Source of the DNA: Pseudoduganella dura
Lineage (GTDB): Bacteria > Pseudomonadota > Gammaproteobacteria > Burkholderiales > Burkholderiaceae_D
Length of the DNA: 64,000 nucleotides
Reading direction: 5' to 3'
NCBI RefSeq assembly: GCF_009727155.1
Contig: NZ_WNWM01000002.1
Coordinates: forward strand, 6,076,001 to 6,140,000
In this document: positions 1 to 11,391 of the stretch, in pieces
Layout of the letters: every line of letters begins with the position of its first letter
How positions within the stretch are numbered: position 1 is the first letter of the stretch
Translations under genes and position numbers: made by a program
The notes under the pieces: generated by a model
The model's database searches: none
What the model saw: the letters and a program-made list of their open reading frames with translations, nothing else
Told to the model about the DNA's origin: nothing

Positions 1-1380
<1,380 letters not shown>

Positions 1381-1382
1381 GG

Positions 1383-2225
1383 CTATTGGGCGGGCAGCTT
1401 CGCGATCACGGCCTGCAGGCCCTTCAGCGAGGCGGCCACGGTTTCCAGCTGGCCCATGCCGTTCGGGTATTCTTCCTGCTCGATGATGATCCAGTCGGTG
1501 CCGCCTTCCTGCCGCACGGCGCGCGTGAGGCCGGCCCAGTCGGTCCGGTCCTGGCCGATGATCGGCGTGCCGGACGAACCTTCCGCGAACTTGGCCTTGA
1601 AGTGCGTGGTCACGGTGCGGCCCGGGTATTTCTTCACGTAGGCCACCGGGTCCTTGCCGGCATAGGTGGTCCAGCCCACATCCTGCTGCATGATCGACGC
1701 CTTCGGCGTGTTCTGCGCGATCACGTCCCACGGCGTGCTGCCCACCGCCCCGGCGAATTCCTCGGAGTGGTTGTGGTAGCCGATGCGCATGCCCTTGCCG
1801 GCCAGCCTGCCCGACAGGGCGGTAAGCTCCCTGCTCATCTCCGCGCTGCCCGCCGTGGTCTTGCCGCGCGCATCCATCGAGATGACCAGGTTCGTGCAGC
1901 CCAGCGTCTTGTAGAACGCCGTGGTGGCTTCGAAGCGCGCATCGGCCAGCGCGTCGAAGTGCATGTGCGCGCCGGCGCACTGCAGCCTGTTTTTGTCCAG
2001 GAAGGCTTTCAGGCCGGCTGGGTTGTCCTTGTACGGCCCGAACTCGCCGGCGAATTCCACGCCCTGGAAACCGAGCTTGCCGATTTTCGCCAGCGTGCCT
2101 TCGAAGTCCTGCTTGATCTCGTCCTTCACGGACCACAGCTGCACGCCGAGGCGGGGCTGCGCGGCCTGCACGGTCATGGCCGCGCCGATCGTTGCGAGGA
2201 GGGCGGTCAGATGCGATAGGTTCAT
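1383..2225 (-). CDS. Exported sugar isomerase/epimerase-like TIM-barrel protein
   Basis: 280-aa member of the xylose-isomerase-like TIM-barrel family (COG1082, AP-endonuclease-2 fold). A signal peptide (about residues 1-22, ending TVQA) places it in the periplasm. After it come LGVQLWSVKDE, GVEFAGEFG, YHNHSEEF, QDVGWTTYAGKDP and EQEEYP, which carry the acidic and His metal ligands expected of the fold. Start ATG at 2225 is preceded by CCGGAGACAAC, a good ribosome-binding site. It lies between a GMC dehydrogenase and an ABC ATPase. Relatives in such operons act on 3-keto-sugars as epimerases, lyases or hydratases. The precise reaction cannot be read from sequence. Confidence 0.85.
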   Translation of the reverse strand: MNLSHLTALLATIGAAMTVQAAQPRLGVQLWSVKDEIKQDFEGTLAKIGKLGFQGVEFAGEFGPYKDNPAGLKAFLDKNRLQCAGAHMHFDALADARFEATTAFYKTLGCTNLVISMDARGKTTAGSAEMSRELTALSGRLAGKGMRIGYHNHSEEFAGAVGSTPWDVIAQNTPKASIMQQDVGWTTYAGKDPVAYVKKYPGRTVTTHFKAKFAEGSSGTPIIGQDRTDWAGLTRAVRQEGGTDWIIIEQEEYPNGMGQLETVAASLKGLQAVIAKLPAQ

Positions 2226-2249
2226 GTTGTCTCCGGTTTTATGGTTGGG

Positions 2250-3989
2250 TCAGATCCTGCCGGCCTTCAGCTCGTCCACCGCGTGGGCGCAAGCGCGGGC
2301 GGTCAGCGCCATGAACGTCAGCGACGGGTTTTGCCATGCGCAGGAGGCCATCGAGGCGCCGTCCGTCACGTACAGGTTCGGCACGTCGTGCGCCTGGTTG
2401 AAGCCGTTCAGCACCGACGTCTTCGGGTCGCGCCCCATCCGCGCGGTGCCCATCTCGTGGATCGACAGGCCGGGCGGCCAGTCTTCCAGCGACTTGACGT
2501 GCTTCCGGATATCCTTCAGCCCCAGGTCTTCGAGGATGTTGGCGGCGGTGTCGGCGATATCCTGCTGCATCTTGCGGTCGTTGTCGGAATAGTTGCAGTC
2601 GATGTGCAGTTGCGGCATGCCCCACTTGTCCTTCTTCGTCGGGTGCAGGCTGACCATGTTCTCGTAGCGGGGCAGCATTTCGCCTGAGCCGCCCAGGCCG
2701 AAGCGCCAGTCGCCGGGTTTCCTGATCATGGCCTTGAAGTCCTTGCCGAAGCCCGGCTTGCCGGCCGCTGACGTCCAGCCATCGCGCCCGGCACCGCCCG
2801 ACAGCGAATAGCCGCGCAGGAACGCCGGGTGCTGTTCCAGCACGTTGCGGAAGCGTGGAATATACGGGCCGGTGGGGCGGCGGCCCTGGTAGTAATCGTT
2901 GTCGAAGCCTTCCACGCGGCCATGGGCGCCCGCACCGTACAGGTGGTCCATCAGGTAGTGTCCCAGCACGCCGGACGAATTGGCCAGCCCGGTGGGGAAG
3001 GCTTCGGAAGTGGAATTGAGCAGGATCGCCGTGGAGGCCAGCGTCGATGCGCACAGCACCACCACCTTCGCATGGAATTCGCGCATCTCCAGCGTGTTGG
3101 CGTCGATCACGCGCACGCCGGTGGCGCGGTTCGTCTTCGGGTCGTAGATCACGCTGTGCACGATGCTGTCGGTGGCGATGCGCAGCCGCCCCGTGGCGAC
3201 CGCCGCCGGCAACGTCGAGCTCTGGGTGGAAAAATAGGCGCCGAACGAGCAGCCGCGGTGGCACTGGCTGCGTGCCTGGCACTGGCCGCGGCCCTGCGCC
3301 AGCTGGGTTTCGCCGGGCGTGCGCAGGTTGGCGGTGCGGCCCATGATCATGCGGGCCGGCGCATACCGCGCATCGAACTTCTTCTTCAGCGCCAGTTCCA
3401 CCGTGTTGAAGTCGAAGGCGGGCAGGAACTCGCTGTCCGGCAGCACGGCCATGTTTTCCTTGCTGCCGCTGATGCCCACGTGGCGCTCCACGTGGCTGTA
3501 CCAGGGCGCCAGGTCGGCATAGCGGATCGGCCAGTCCACGCCGTGGCCGTCCTTCAGGTTCGCCTCGAAATCGAGGTCGCTCCAGCGGTACGACTGGCGC
3601 GCCCACATCAGCGACTTGCCACCCAGCTGGTTGCCGCGGATCCAGCTGAACGGCTTGCCTTCGGGCGTGGAATACGGCATGTCGCGGTCGTTGTTGAAGA
3701 ACTGCTGCGTGTGCTCGTCGAACGCGTAGCACAGCCTTTGGTTGAAGAACTGTTCCTCGGCCACTTTCGCGTCGACCTTGCCGCGATTCGGCATCGTCCA
3801 CGGGTCGCGGTTCTCGCCGATGTAGTCGACGCCGTGTTCGACCGGCCGGCCGCGCTCGACCATCAGCGTGGACAGGCCCCGTTCGGTGAATTCCTTGGCG
3901 GCCCAGCCGCCGGTGATGCCGGAACCGACGACGATCGCGTCGAAACGTTCCGGGCTGCTCTTGATGTAGAACGACGAGACAGGTTCCAT
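2250..3989 (-). CDS. GMC-family FAD oxidoreductase, probable glucoside 3-dehydrogenase catalytic subunit
   Basis: 579-aa flavoprotein. The N-terminal Rossmann motif IVVGSGITGGWAAKEF (near residue 16) binds FAD. A Cys-rich stretch (GQCQARSQCHRGCSFG) lies mid-protein. The C-terminal end has HEMGTARMG, NLYVTDGASM and QNPSLT, the conserved His/Asn region of GMC oxidoreductases. There is no signal peptide of its own; it starts 2 nt after a Tat-signal small subunit, fitting 'hitch-hiker' export of the pair. This subunit pairing is known for glucoside 3-dehydrogenases and for gluconate/2-keto-gluconate dehydrogenases. The adjacent DUF1080 and isomerase genes favour 3-oxidation of glycosides. A cytochrome c subunit, usual in such complexes, is not in the window. 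Start ATG 3989 was chosen because homology begins there; the frame stays open upstream. Confidence 0.88.
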   Translation of the reverse strand: MEPVSSFYIKSSPERFDAIVVGSGITGGWAAKEFTERGLSTLMVERGRPVEHGVDYIGENRDPWTMPNRGKVDAKVAEEQFFNQRLCYAFDEHTQQFFNNDRDMPYSTPEGKPFSWIRGNQLGGKSLMWARQSYRWSDLDFEANLKDGHGVDWPIRYADLAPWYSHVERHVGISGSKENMAVLPDSEFLPAFDFNTVELALKKKFDARYAPARMIMGRTANLRTPGETQLAQGRGQCQARSQCHRGCSFGAYFSTQSSTLPAAVATGRLRIATDSIVHSVIYDPKTNRATGVRVIDANTLEMREFHAKVVVLCASTLASTAILLNSTSEAFPTGLANSSGVLGHYLMDHLYGAGAHGRVEGFDNDYYQGRRPTGPYIPRFRNVLEQHPAFLRGYSLSGGAGRDGWTSAAGKPGFGKDFKAMIRKPGDWRFGLGGSGEMLPRYENMVSLHPTKKDKWGMPQLHIDCNYSDNDRKMQQDIADTAANILEDLGLKDIRKHVKSLEDWPPGLSIHEMGTARMGRDPKTSVLNGFNQAHDVPNLYVTDGASMASCAWQNPSLTFMALTARACAHAVDELKAGRI

Positions 3990-3991
3990 GT

Positions 3992-4579
3992 TCAGATGGC
4001 CCAGGTGCGGGTGGATCGGGTGAGTTTCACATTGCCGGTGAAGCCGCCGGGGACTGGCAGGTAAGCCAGCTCGCGCGTGGCGCCCGCCTCGGAGGTGTAA
4101 TAGGCGAACGCCACGAAGCCCTTGAGCTGGCGGAAGAAGCGCCGGTCGTCGTCGTTGAACGGCGCGGCGCCGTCGTCGAGCGCGTGCAGCAGGGCCACCT
4201 GGCGCGCATGAGGGAGGGCGGTGAAGCGCCTGCCGCCCTGCGCCGCGGCGACCGATTCGATGCGCGCCAGGCCGGACCTGAACGCGGCCTGTTCGGGCGC
4301 GAGCACGCAGGCCTTCAGCAGGTGATCGACCGTGCGGTGCGCGCCCACCGCCAGCGCGCCCGGCGTGTCCGTCTGCGGGATGATCAGCTCGGCCAGCACG
4401 CCGGTCAGCGCGAGTTCCTCGCGCGTCAGCAGCTCGGGAGCGCTCCCATTCTTCGGCGCGCCCACCGCCGCCAGGATGTCGCCGCTCAATGCCAGCCCGC
4501 ACAGCGCGCCGATGCGCAGCAGGGTGGAACGGCGCGCGCCGTCGGGCTCTCGCGGCCCTTGGTCTGCATGATTCAGCAT
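3992..4579 (-). CDS. Gluconate 2-dehydrogenase subunit 3 family protein (small dehydrogenase subunit)
   Basis: 195-aa small subunit that pairs with the GMC flavoprotein encoded 2 nt downstream. The N-terminus has a twin-arginine-like export signal (ARRSTLLRIGALCGLALSG, about residues 15-33), so the folded complex is probably Tat-exported to the periplasm. The body (LTREELALTGVLAELIIPQTDTPGA and a C-terminal YYTSEAGATREL) matches the gluconate_2-dh3 family. Start ATG 4579 overlaps the end of a very strong ribosome-binding region, CTGGAGGAGACA, whose last A is the A of the start codon. This stretch is complementary over 12 nt to the repeated anti-SD RNA element found at 52.8, 57.9 and 60.5 kb. 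First gene of the minus-strand operon. Confidence 0.85.
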   Translation of the reverse strand: MLNHADQGPREPDGARRSTLLRIGALCGLALSGDILAAVGAPKNGSAPELLTREELALTGVLAELIIPQTDTPGALAVGAHRTVDHLLKACVLAPEQAAFRSGLARIESVAAAQGGRRFTALPHARQVALLHALDDGAAPFNDDDRRFFRQLKGFVAFAYYTSEAGATRELAYLPVPGGFTGNVKLTRSTRTWAI

Positions 4580-4659
4580 GTCTCCTCCAGGAATGACTAC
4601 AGGTTGCAGCAATGCGGCCGGCAGCGCGGCAGACAGTGCTGCCAGCGGCGGATGCCGCT

Positions 4660-5553
4660 TCAGGCCGGGGCGGGACGCCGCCGGCGCACGCCGGGACCGC
4701 GACCCGCCAGCGACAGCTGGTACTGCTTGGGCGTGATGCCCACCACCGTGCGGAACTGCTTGGTGAAGTAGCTCTGCCCGCCGAAACCGGTTTCCGCCGC
4801 CACGCGCGCGATGTTGCTCACCTGCGGCAGCAGGCGGCAGGCCTCGTGCACCTTCAGGTGCAGGATGTATTGTTTCGGCGTGAGGGAAAAGTGCTGCTTG
4901 AACTTGCGTTCGAACGTGGACAGCGACATGCACGACAACTTCGCCAGGTGTTCGATGCCGATCTGTTCCATCAGGTGCGCCTGCACGTACTCGATGCAGG
5001 CGCGGAATTCATGGAACGGCGCGATGACATCCTGCGAACGCTGGGCGTCGCGCGAAAAGCCCTCGATGCCCACGATCTCGCCGTGGCGGTTGCGGATCGG
5101 CGCCTTGGTGGTGAACAGCCAGGTCAGCTCGCCGCTTTCGCTGCCGAGCACTTCGAGCTTGTTCTTCACGGTCACGCCGCGGTCCATCACGGAAAGGTCG
5201 TCGGCGCGGATGCGGTCGGCGATATCGCGCCGGAAGAAGTCATGGTCGGTCTTGCCGAGGATATCGTTCACGTCCGCCCGATGCACATCCCCCATCGCGT
5301 GCTGTTCCTGCAGCAGGCGGTTGCCCCACACGAACTGGCCGGCCTTGTTCTTGGCGAAGTAGTACATGTCCGGCAGCGTGTCGAACAGCGCGCTGGGCGT
5401 CGAAATGCCGTGTTCGGTGAAAAAATTGGCACATTCCGCCCGCGTGGCGGCGGGGCGCTCCGTATCGCGGCCAGCGAGGCGGTCGCGGTAACCGACCTCG
5501 TTGCGTGCCCCCTGGGATACGATTACTCCCCTGCCAATGACCATGGTGCTCAT
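4660..5553 (-). CDS. AraC-family transcriptional regulator with N-terminal PAS domain
   Basis: 297-aa regulator. Residues about 50-175 form a PAS-like sensor (LFDTLPDMYYFAKNKAGQF, GKTDHDFFRRDIADRIR, APIRNRHGEIVGIEGFSRD). Residues about 190-285 hold two helix-turn-helix motifs of the AraC type (LAKLSCMSLSTFERKFKQHF and ARVAAETGFGGQSYFTKQF, ending TPKQYQ). Start ATG 5553 was chosen for its GGAGACAGCCACG leader; the frame is open about 65 codons further but without similarity. It sits between the glycoside dehydrogenase operon (same strand) and the divergent DUF1080 gene and is the likely local regulator. The ligand is unknown. Confidence 0.87.
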   Translation of the reverse strand: MSTMVIGRGVIVSQGARNEVGYRDRLAGRDTERPAATRAECANFFTEHGISTPSALFDTLPDMYYFAKNKAGQFVWGNRLLQEQHAMGDVHRADVNDILGKTDHDFFRRDIADRIRADDLSVMDRGVTVKNKLEVLGSESGELTWLFTTKAPIRNRHGEIVGIEGFSRDAQRSQDVIAPFHEFRACIEYVQAHLMEQIGIEHLAKLSCMSLSTFERKFKQHFSLTPKQYILHLKVHEACRLLPQVSNIARVAAETGFGGQSYFTKQFRTVVGITPKQYQLSLAGRGPGVRRRRPAPA

Positions 5554-5751
5554 CGTGGCTGTCTCCGTTTTGTGATGCGCTTTGTTATGGCCAGATAGTA
5601 GCATTCGGTTAATTCCGGAAGTGTCGCGAAATCGGCCAAATTTATAACGAATTCGGCACGCGGCATCCTGGCGGCGGGACGTTGCGAACTTGCCGCGCAG
5701 TTGCCATGCAGTTGCCGATTCTGTACTAGCCGGTGGTGCCGGGAGCATGTT

Positions 5752-5778
5752 AGATTGCGCTACCAGATTGCGCTACCA
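5752..5778. promoter_or_regulatory. Tandem 13-bp direct repeat, operator-like
   Basis: AGATTGCGCTACC occurs twice head to tail (5752-5764 and 5765-5777), followed by A. The core TTGCGCTACCA resembles half of a LacI/GalR-type operator. It lies 24 nt before the DUF1080 start codon and recurs near 52.7 kb upstream of a sugar symporter operon. Which regulator binds is not shown by the sequence. Confidence 0.5.
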
Positions 5779-5801
5779 TTCCAACTGACAAAGAGACGAC
5801 G

Positions 5802-6635
5802 ATGCCCTTTCCCCTCCGAACCGCCCGCCTGGGCCTGCTGACCGCCGCCATCGCCTTCGCCGGCCCCGTGCTTGCCGCCGACGGCGCATGGCAATCGCTC
5901 TTCAACGGCAAGGACCTGGCCGGCTGGACCACCTGGGTCAGCATGCAGCCCACCTCCGACAACATGAAAGCGCCCACGTCCATCCGCGGCGCGAACAGCG
6001 ATCCGAAACAGGTGTTCTCGGTGGTGGACGGCATGCTGCGCGTGTCGGGCGAGGAGTGGGGCGCGGTGAACACGGTGGCCGACTACCAGAACTTCCACCT
6101 GAAGTTCGATTTCAAGTGGGGCACGAAGAAATGGTTCCCGCGGCTGGACGCGCCGCGCGACAGCGGGCTGCTGTACTTTGCCGTGGGCCCCGAGGGCGCG
6201 CAGAGCGGCCACTGGATGCGCAGCCACGAATTCCAGCTGCAGGAAGGCGACTGCGCCGATTACCACAGCCTCGACGGCGTGACCGTCGACGCGCACGTGG
6301 GCGACGCCAACCAGGGCGGCTGGAAGTTCTATCGCTACGAACCATCGCTGCCACTGCGCACCGGCATCGCCGCGCGTATCCTCAAGAAGGGCAATTACGA
6401 AAAGCCGTCCGGCGAATGGAACACGATGGAAGTGATCGCCGACGGCAAGACGCTGGTGCACATCGTCAACGGGCACGAGGTGCTGCGCGCCACGAACTCG
6501 CTGCAGAAGGTGGACGGCAGGATGGTGCCGCTGGCGCGCGGGAAGTTCTCGATCCAGTCGGAGGGGGCCGAGGCGTTTTACCGGAATATCCGGGTGAAGC
6601 AGCTGGATGGGCCGGCGGCCACCGCGAAGTTTTGA
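5802..6635 (+). CDS. DUF1080 / 3-keto-disaccharide hydrolase domain protein, exported
   Basis: 277 aa with a signal peptide (residues 1-25, ending VLAA) followed by one PF06439-type lectin-like jelly-roll domain. Diagnostic stretches are WQSLFNGKDLAGWTTW, DGMLRVSGEEWGAV, FHLKFDFKWG, DSGLLYFAVGPEG, SHEFQLQEGDCADY, EWNTMEVIADG and KFSIQSEGAEAFYRNI. Characterised relatives cleave 3-keto-glycosides, which fits the divergent operon with a GMC dehydrogenase, an exported isomerase and a sugar ABC transporter. It probably acts in the periplasm. Two operator-like repeats precede it. Substrate specificity is inference. Confidence 0.88.
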   Translation: MPFPLRTARLGLLTAAIAFAGPVLAADGAWQSLFNGKDLAGWTTWVSMQPTSDNMKAPTSIRGANSDPKQVFSVVDGMLRVSGEEWGAVNTVADYQNFHLKFDFKWGTKKWFPRLDAPRDSGLLYFAVGPEGAQSGHWMRSHEFQLQEGDCADYHSLDGVTVDAHVGDANQGGWKFYRYEPSLPLRTGIAARILKKGNYEKPSGEWNTMEVIADGKTLVHIVNGHEVLRATNSLQKVDGRMVPLARGKFSIQSEGAEAFYRNIRVKQLDGPAATAKF

Positions 6636-6639
6636 AAAG

Positions 6640-6821
6640 AAAAACCGGGGACGTACCCTGTTTTTGACTTCGGCACTGAAAACCGGTGTCCGATACCGAG
6701 AAGCCGGTGTCCGACACCAAATGTTCGACGGCCAACCGCTGTCGGTTGGTGCAGCGCAAAATTGGGGACGTACCCCTGTTTTAAGGAAATTTCCTCAAAA
6801 CAGGGGTACGTCCCCGGTTTT
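6640..6821. repeat. REP/BIME-like repeat cluster between convergent genes
   Basis: Two palindrome families are interleaved. Family A, core GGGGACGTACCCC, occurs at 6640-6665 (slightly degenerate), 6758-6782 and, inverted, 6797-6821. The last two can form a long hairpin around the palindrome AGGAAATTTCCT. Family B, GGTGTCCGAYACC, occurs at 6685-6697 and 6706-6718. The cluster fills the space between the convergent DUF1080 and LysR genes. Family B recurs at 49827-49932 with similar flanks (CCGAGA between copies). Likely non-autonomous REP-type elements; they may also terminate both transcripts. Confidence 0.75.
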
Positions 6822-6832
6822 GCAGTGAAGCA

Positions 6833-7753
6833 TTACCCGCGCGCTTTCTCCCAATACCCCTTCGCGTTGTACACCTTCTTCAGGTGATCGATGAAGTGCC
6901 GGATCTTCGCCGGCAGGTAGCGCTGCTGCGGGTACACGGCCTGGATCGGATAGCTCGGCACCGCGTATTCGTCCAGCACCGTGACCAGTTCGCCCCGTTT
7001 CAGTTCGGCCTGGATCTCCCACGTCGAGCGCCAGCCGATGCCCAGGCCCTGCTTGACCCAGTCGAACAGCAGTTCGCCGTCGTTGCATGACAGGTCGCCG
7101 TCCACGCGCACGGCGACCGGCTTGCCTTCGGCCTGGAAGGTCCAGCCGCGCTGCTGCCCGCCCTGCAAATTGAATGCCAGGCAGTTGTGGCGCACCAGGT
7201 CGTCCGGGGTGCGGGGAATGCCGTGGCGTTCGAAGTAGCCGGGCGTGCCGCACACCACGCGGCGGTTCGGGAACAGCGGCACGGCCACGTAGTTCGGATC
7301 GGTCACTTCGCCGATGCGGATCGACATGTCGTAGCCCTCGCGTACCAGGTCGACCACGCTGTCGGTGAGGTTGAACGACATCTTCAGCTCCGGGTGGTGC
7401 GAGCGGAACTCCGGCGCATGCGGCGCCACGTGCGAACGGCCGAACGCGGCGGGCGCGGAAACCACCAGGTGGCCCCGCACCGTGGCGCGCCCGGCGCTGA
7501 TGCTGTTCTCGGCGATGTCGAAATCGCGCAACAGTTGCCGGCAAGGTTCGATGAACTGCTCGCCCAGCGCGGTCAGGGTAAGGCCCCGGGTGGAGCGGTG
7601 CATCAGGCGCACGCCGAGGCGGCGTTCGAGGGCATCGAGGCGGCGGCCCATGACGACGGGCGTGACGCCCTCGGCTACTGCGGCAGCGGCGAAGCTGCCT
7701 TTTTCGGTCACCAGTAAAAAACTGCGAATTTCTGTATAACGGTCCAATTCCAT
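6833..7753 (-). CDS. LysR-family transcriptional regulator, divergent from gcl
   Basis: 306 aa with an N-terminal winged HTH (YTEIRSFLLVTEKGSFAAAA, RRLDALERRLGVRLMHRSTR, residues about 6-60) and a LysR effector-binding domain (about 90-300). It is transcribed away from the glyoxylate carboligase operon with 95 nt between start codons and is the natural candidate to control that operon. An inverted repeat ATACT-CCA-AGTAT (7752-7764) overlaps its own start codon and could be an autoregulatory site. The effector is unknown; glyoxylate or tartronate semialdehyde are plausible guesses from context only. Confidence 0.88.
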   Translation of the reverse strand: MELDRYTEIRSFLLVTEKGSFAAAAVAEGVTPVVMGRRLDALERRLGVRLMHRSTRGLTLTALGEQFIEPCRQLLRDFDIAENSISAGRATVRGHLVVSAPAAFGRSHVAPHAPEFRSHHPELKMSFNLTDSVVDLVREGYDMSIRIGEVTDPNYVAVPLFPNRRVVCGTPGYFERHGIPRTPDDLVRHNCLAFNLQGGQQRGWTFQAEGKPVAVRVDGDLSCNDGELLFDWVKQGLGIGWRSTWEIQAELKRGELVTVLDEYAVPSYPIQAVYPQQRYLPAKIRHFIDHLKKVYNAKGYWEKARG

Positions 7754-7848
7754 ACTCCAAGTATCGACTGATCGAATACTAGCAGCAATTCAACACAATG
7801 CGCCATCTCCGTATGCTGGGACCATTCACATGAACCCAGGAGACGAGC

Positions 7849-9633
<1,785 letters not shown>

Positions 9634-9666
9634 CAGCACACAGCAACAGCAATAAGGAGATCGACC

Positions 9667-10443
9667 ATGCCAAGATTCGCCGCCAACCTGACCATGCTCT
9701 TCAACGAGCTGCCGTTCCTGGAACGCTTCAAGGCCGCCGCCGACGCGGGCTTCAAGGGAGTGGAGTACCTGTTCCCGTATCCGTTCGCCAAGGAGGAACT
9801 GGCCGCGCAGCTGGAACAGCACGGCCTGACGCAGGTGCTGCACAACCTGCCGGCCGGTAACTGGGAAAAGGGCGAGCGGGGCATCGCCTGCCATCCGGAC
9901 CGCGTGGAAGAGTTCCGCGAAGGCGTCGACCGGGCGATCGAGTACGCCACCGCGCTGCGCTGCCGCACCGTCAACTGCCTGGTCGGCATCGCGCCGGCCG
10001 GCGTCAGCGAAGACGTGCTGCGCCAGACGGTGGTCGACAACCTCGGTTACGCCGCGGCGAAGCTGAAGGCGGCGGGCATCCGCCTGCTGGTCGAGCCGAT
10101 CAACACGTACGACATTCCCGGCTTCTACCTGAACCGCACGGAACAGGCGCTGCGCATCCTGGATGAAGTGGGTTCCGACAACCTGTTCGTGCAGTACGAC
10201 GTCTATCACGCGCAGCGCACCGAAGGGGAGCTGGGCGCCACGCTGGCCCGTCACCTGAACCGCATCGGCCACATCCAGGTGGCGGACAACCCGGGGCGCA
10301 ACGAACCGGGCACCGGCGAGATCAACTACGCCTGGCTGTTCCGCCACATCGACAAGCTGGGCTACGACGGCTGGATCGGCTGCGAATACAAGCCCGCCGG
10401 CGACACCCGCGACGGCCTGCGCTGGCTGGAAGAAGTCAAATAA
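9667..10443 (+). CDS. hyi: Hydroxypyruvate isomerase
   Basis: 258-aa TIM-barrel enzyme interconverting hydroxypyruvate and tartronate semialdehyde. FAANLTMLFNELPFLERF at the N-terminus, LLVEPINTYDIPGF (Glu143), QYDVYHAQR, GHIQVADNPGRNEPGTGEINY and GCEYKP (Glu240) are the family's active-site segments; the two Glu match the catalytic pair of E. coli Hyi. It starts 33 nt after gcl with an AAGGAGATCGACC leader. Family length is about 258 aa, so the protein is complete. Confidence 0.96.
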   Translation: MPRFAANLTMLFNELPFLERFKAAADAGFKGVEYLFPYPFAKEELAAQLEQHGLTQVLHNLPAGNWEKGERGIACHPDRVEEFREGVDRAIEYATALRCRTVNCLVGIAPAGVSEDVLRQTVVDNLGYAAAKLKAAGIRLLVEPINTYDIPGFYLNRTEQALRILDEVGSDNLFVQYDVYHAQRTEGELGATLARHLNRIGHIQVADNPGRNEPGTGEINYAWLFRHIDKLGYDGWIGCEYKPAGDTRDGLRWLEEVK

Positions 10444-10488
10444 GCGAACTGCAAGCCGACAACTGAAGAGAACACAGAGGAGAACATC

Positions 10489-11391
10489 ATGGCAAATATC
10501 GGATTCATCGGCCTGGGCATCATGGGTGCCCCAATGGCGAAACACCTGGCGGACAACGGCCACAAACTGTTCACGTACTCGCAGACCCCGACCCCGTCGA
10601 CTCTGATCGAAGCCGGCGCCAGCGTGTGCGCCTGCGGTACCGACGTGGCCAAGGCCGCGGACATCATCATCGTGATGGTGCCGGACACGCCGCACGTGGA
10701 AGACGTGCTGTTCGGCGAGCACGGCCTGTCGAAAGGCCTGACCGCCGGCAAGATCGTCGTCGACATGAGCTCGATCTCGCCCGTCGCCACGAAGGACTTC
10801 GCCAAGCGCATCAACGCGCTGGGCTGCGAATACCTGGATGCGCCGGTGTCCGGCGGCGAAGTGGGCGCCAAGGCCGCCTCGCTGACCATCATGGTCGGCG
10901 GCAGCGAGGAAGCGTTCGAGAAGGTCAAGCCGCTGTTCCAGCTGATGGGCAAGAACATCACGCTGGTGGGCGGCAACGGCGACGGCCAGATCACCAAGGT
11001 GGCCAACCAGATCATCGTGGCGCTGACGATCGAAGCGGTCGGCGAGGCGCTGCTGCTGGCCTCCAAGGCCGGCGCCGATCCGGCCCGCGTGCGCGAAGCG
11101 CTGATGGGCGGCTTCGCCGCATCGCGCATCCTCGAAGTGCACGGCGAGCGCATGATCAAGCGCACGTTCGATCCGGGCTTCCGCATCGACCTGCACCGCA
11201 AGGACCTGAACCTGGCCCTGGCGACCGCGCGCCAGCTGAACATGTCGCTGCCGAACACCGCTACCGCGCAGGAACTGTTCAACGCCTGCGCCGCGCGCGA
11301 CGGCGGCGGCTGGGATCACTCGGCCATGGTGCGCGCCCTCGAAGTGATGGCGAACTTCGAGATCGGCCAGCAGGCAGGGAACACGAAATGA
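10489..11391 (+). CDS. glxR: 2-hydroxy-3-oxopropionate (tartronate semialdehyde) reductase
   Basis: 300-aa NAD(P)H-dependent beta-hydroxyacid dehydrogenase reducing tartronate semialdehyde to D-glycerate. The N-terminal dinucleotide site is IGFIGLGIMGAPMAKHL (GLGIMG at 8-13). The substrate loop is DAPVSGGEVGAKAA. The catalytic Lys is in DGQITKVANQ (Lys170). The all-helical C-terminal dimerisation domain ends DHSAMVRALE. It starts 45 nt after hyi with GAGGAGAACATC, and its stop overlaps the next start (ATGA). The same enzyme would also serve the glucarate route whose dehydratase lies at 56.4 kb. Confidence 0.96.
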   Translation: MANIGFIGLGIMGAPMAKHLADNGHKLFTYSQTPTPSTLIEAGASVCACGTDVAKAADIIIVMVPDTPHVEDVLFGEHGLSKGLTAGKIVVDMSSISPVATKDFAKRINALGCEYLDAPVSGGEVGAKAASLTIMVGGSEEAFEKVKPLFQLMGKNITLVGGNGDGQITKVANQIIVALTIEAVGEALLLASKAGADPARVREALMGGFAASRILEVHGERMIKRTFDPGFRIDLHRKDLNLALATARQLNMSLPNTATAQELFNACAARDGGGWDHSAMVRALEVMANFEIGQQAGNTK

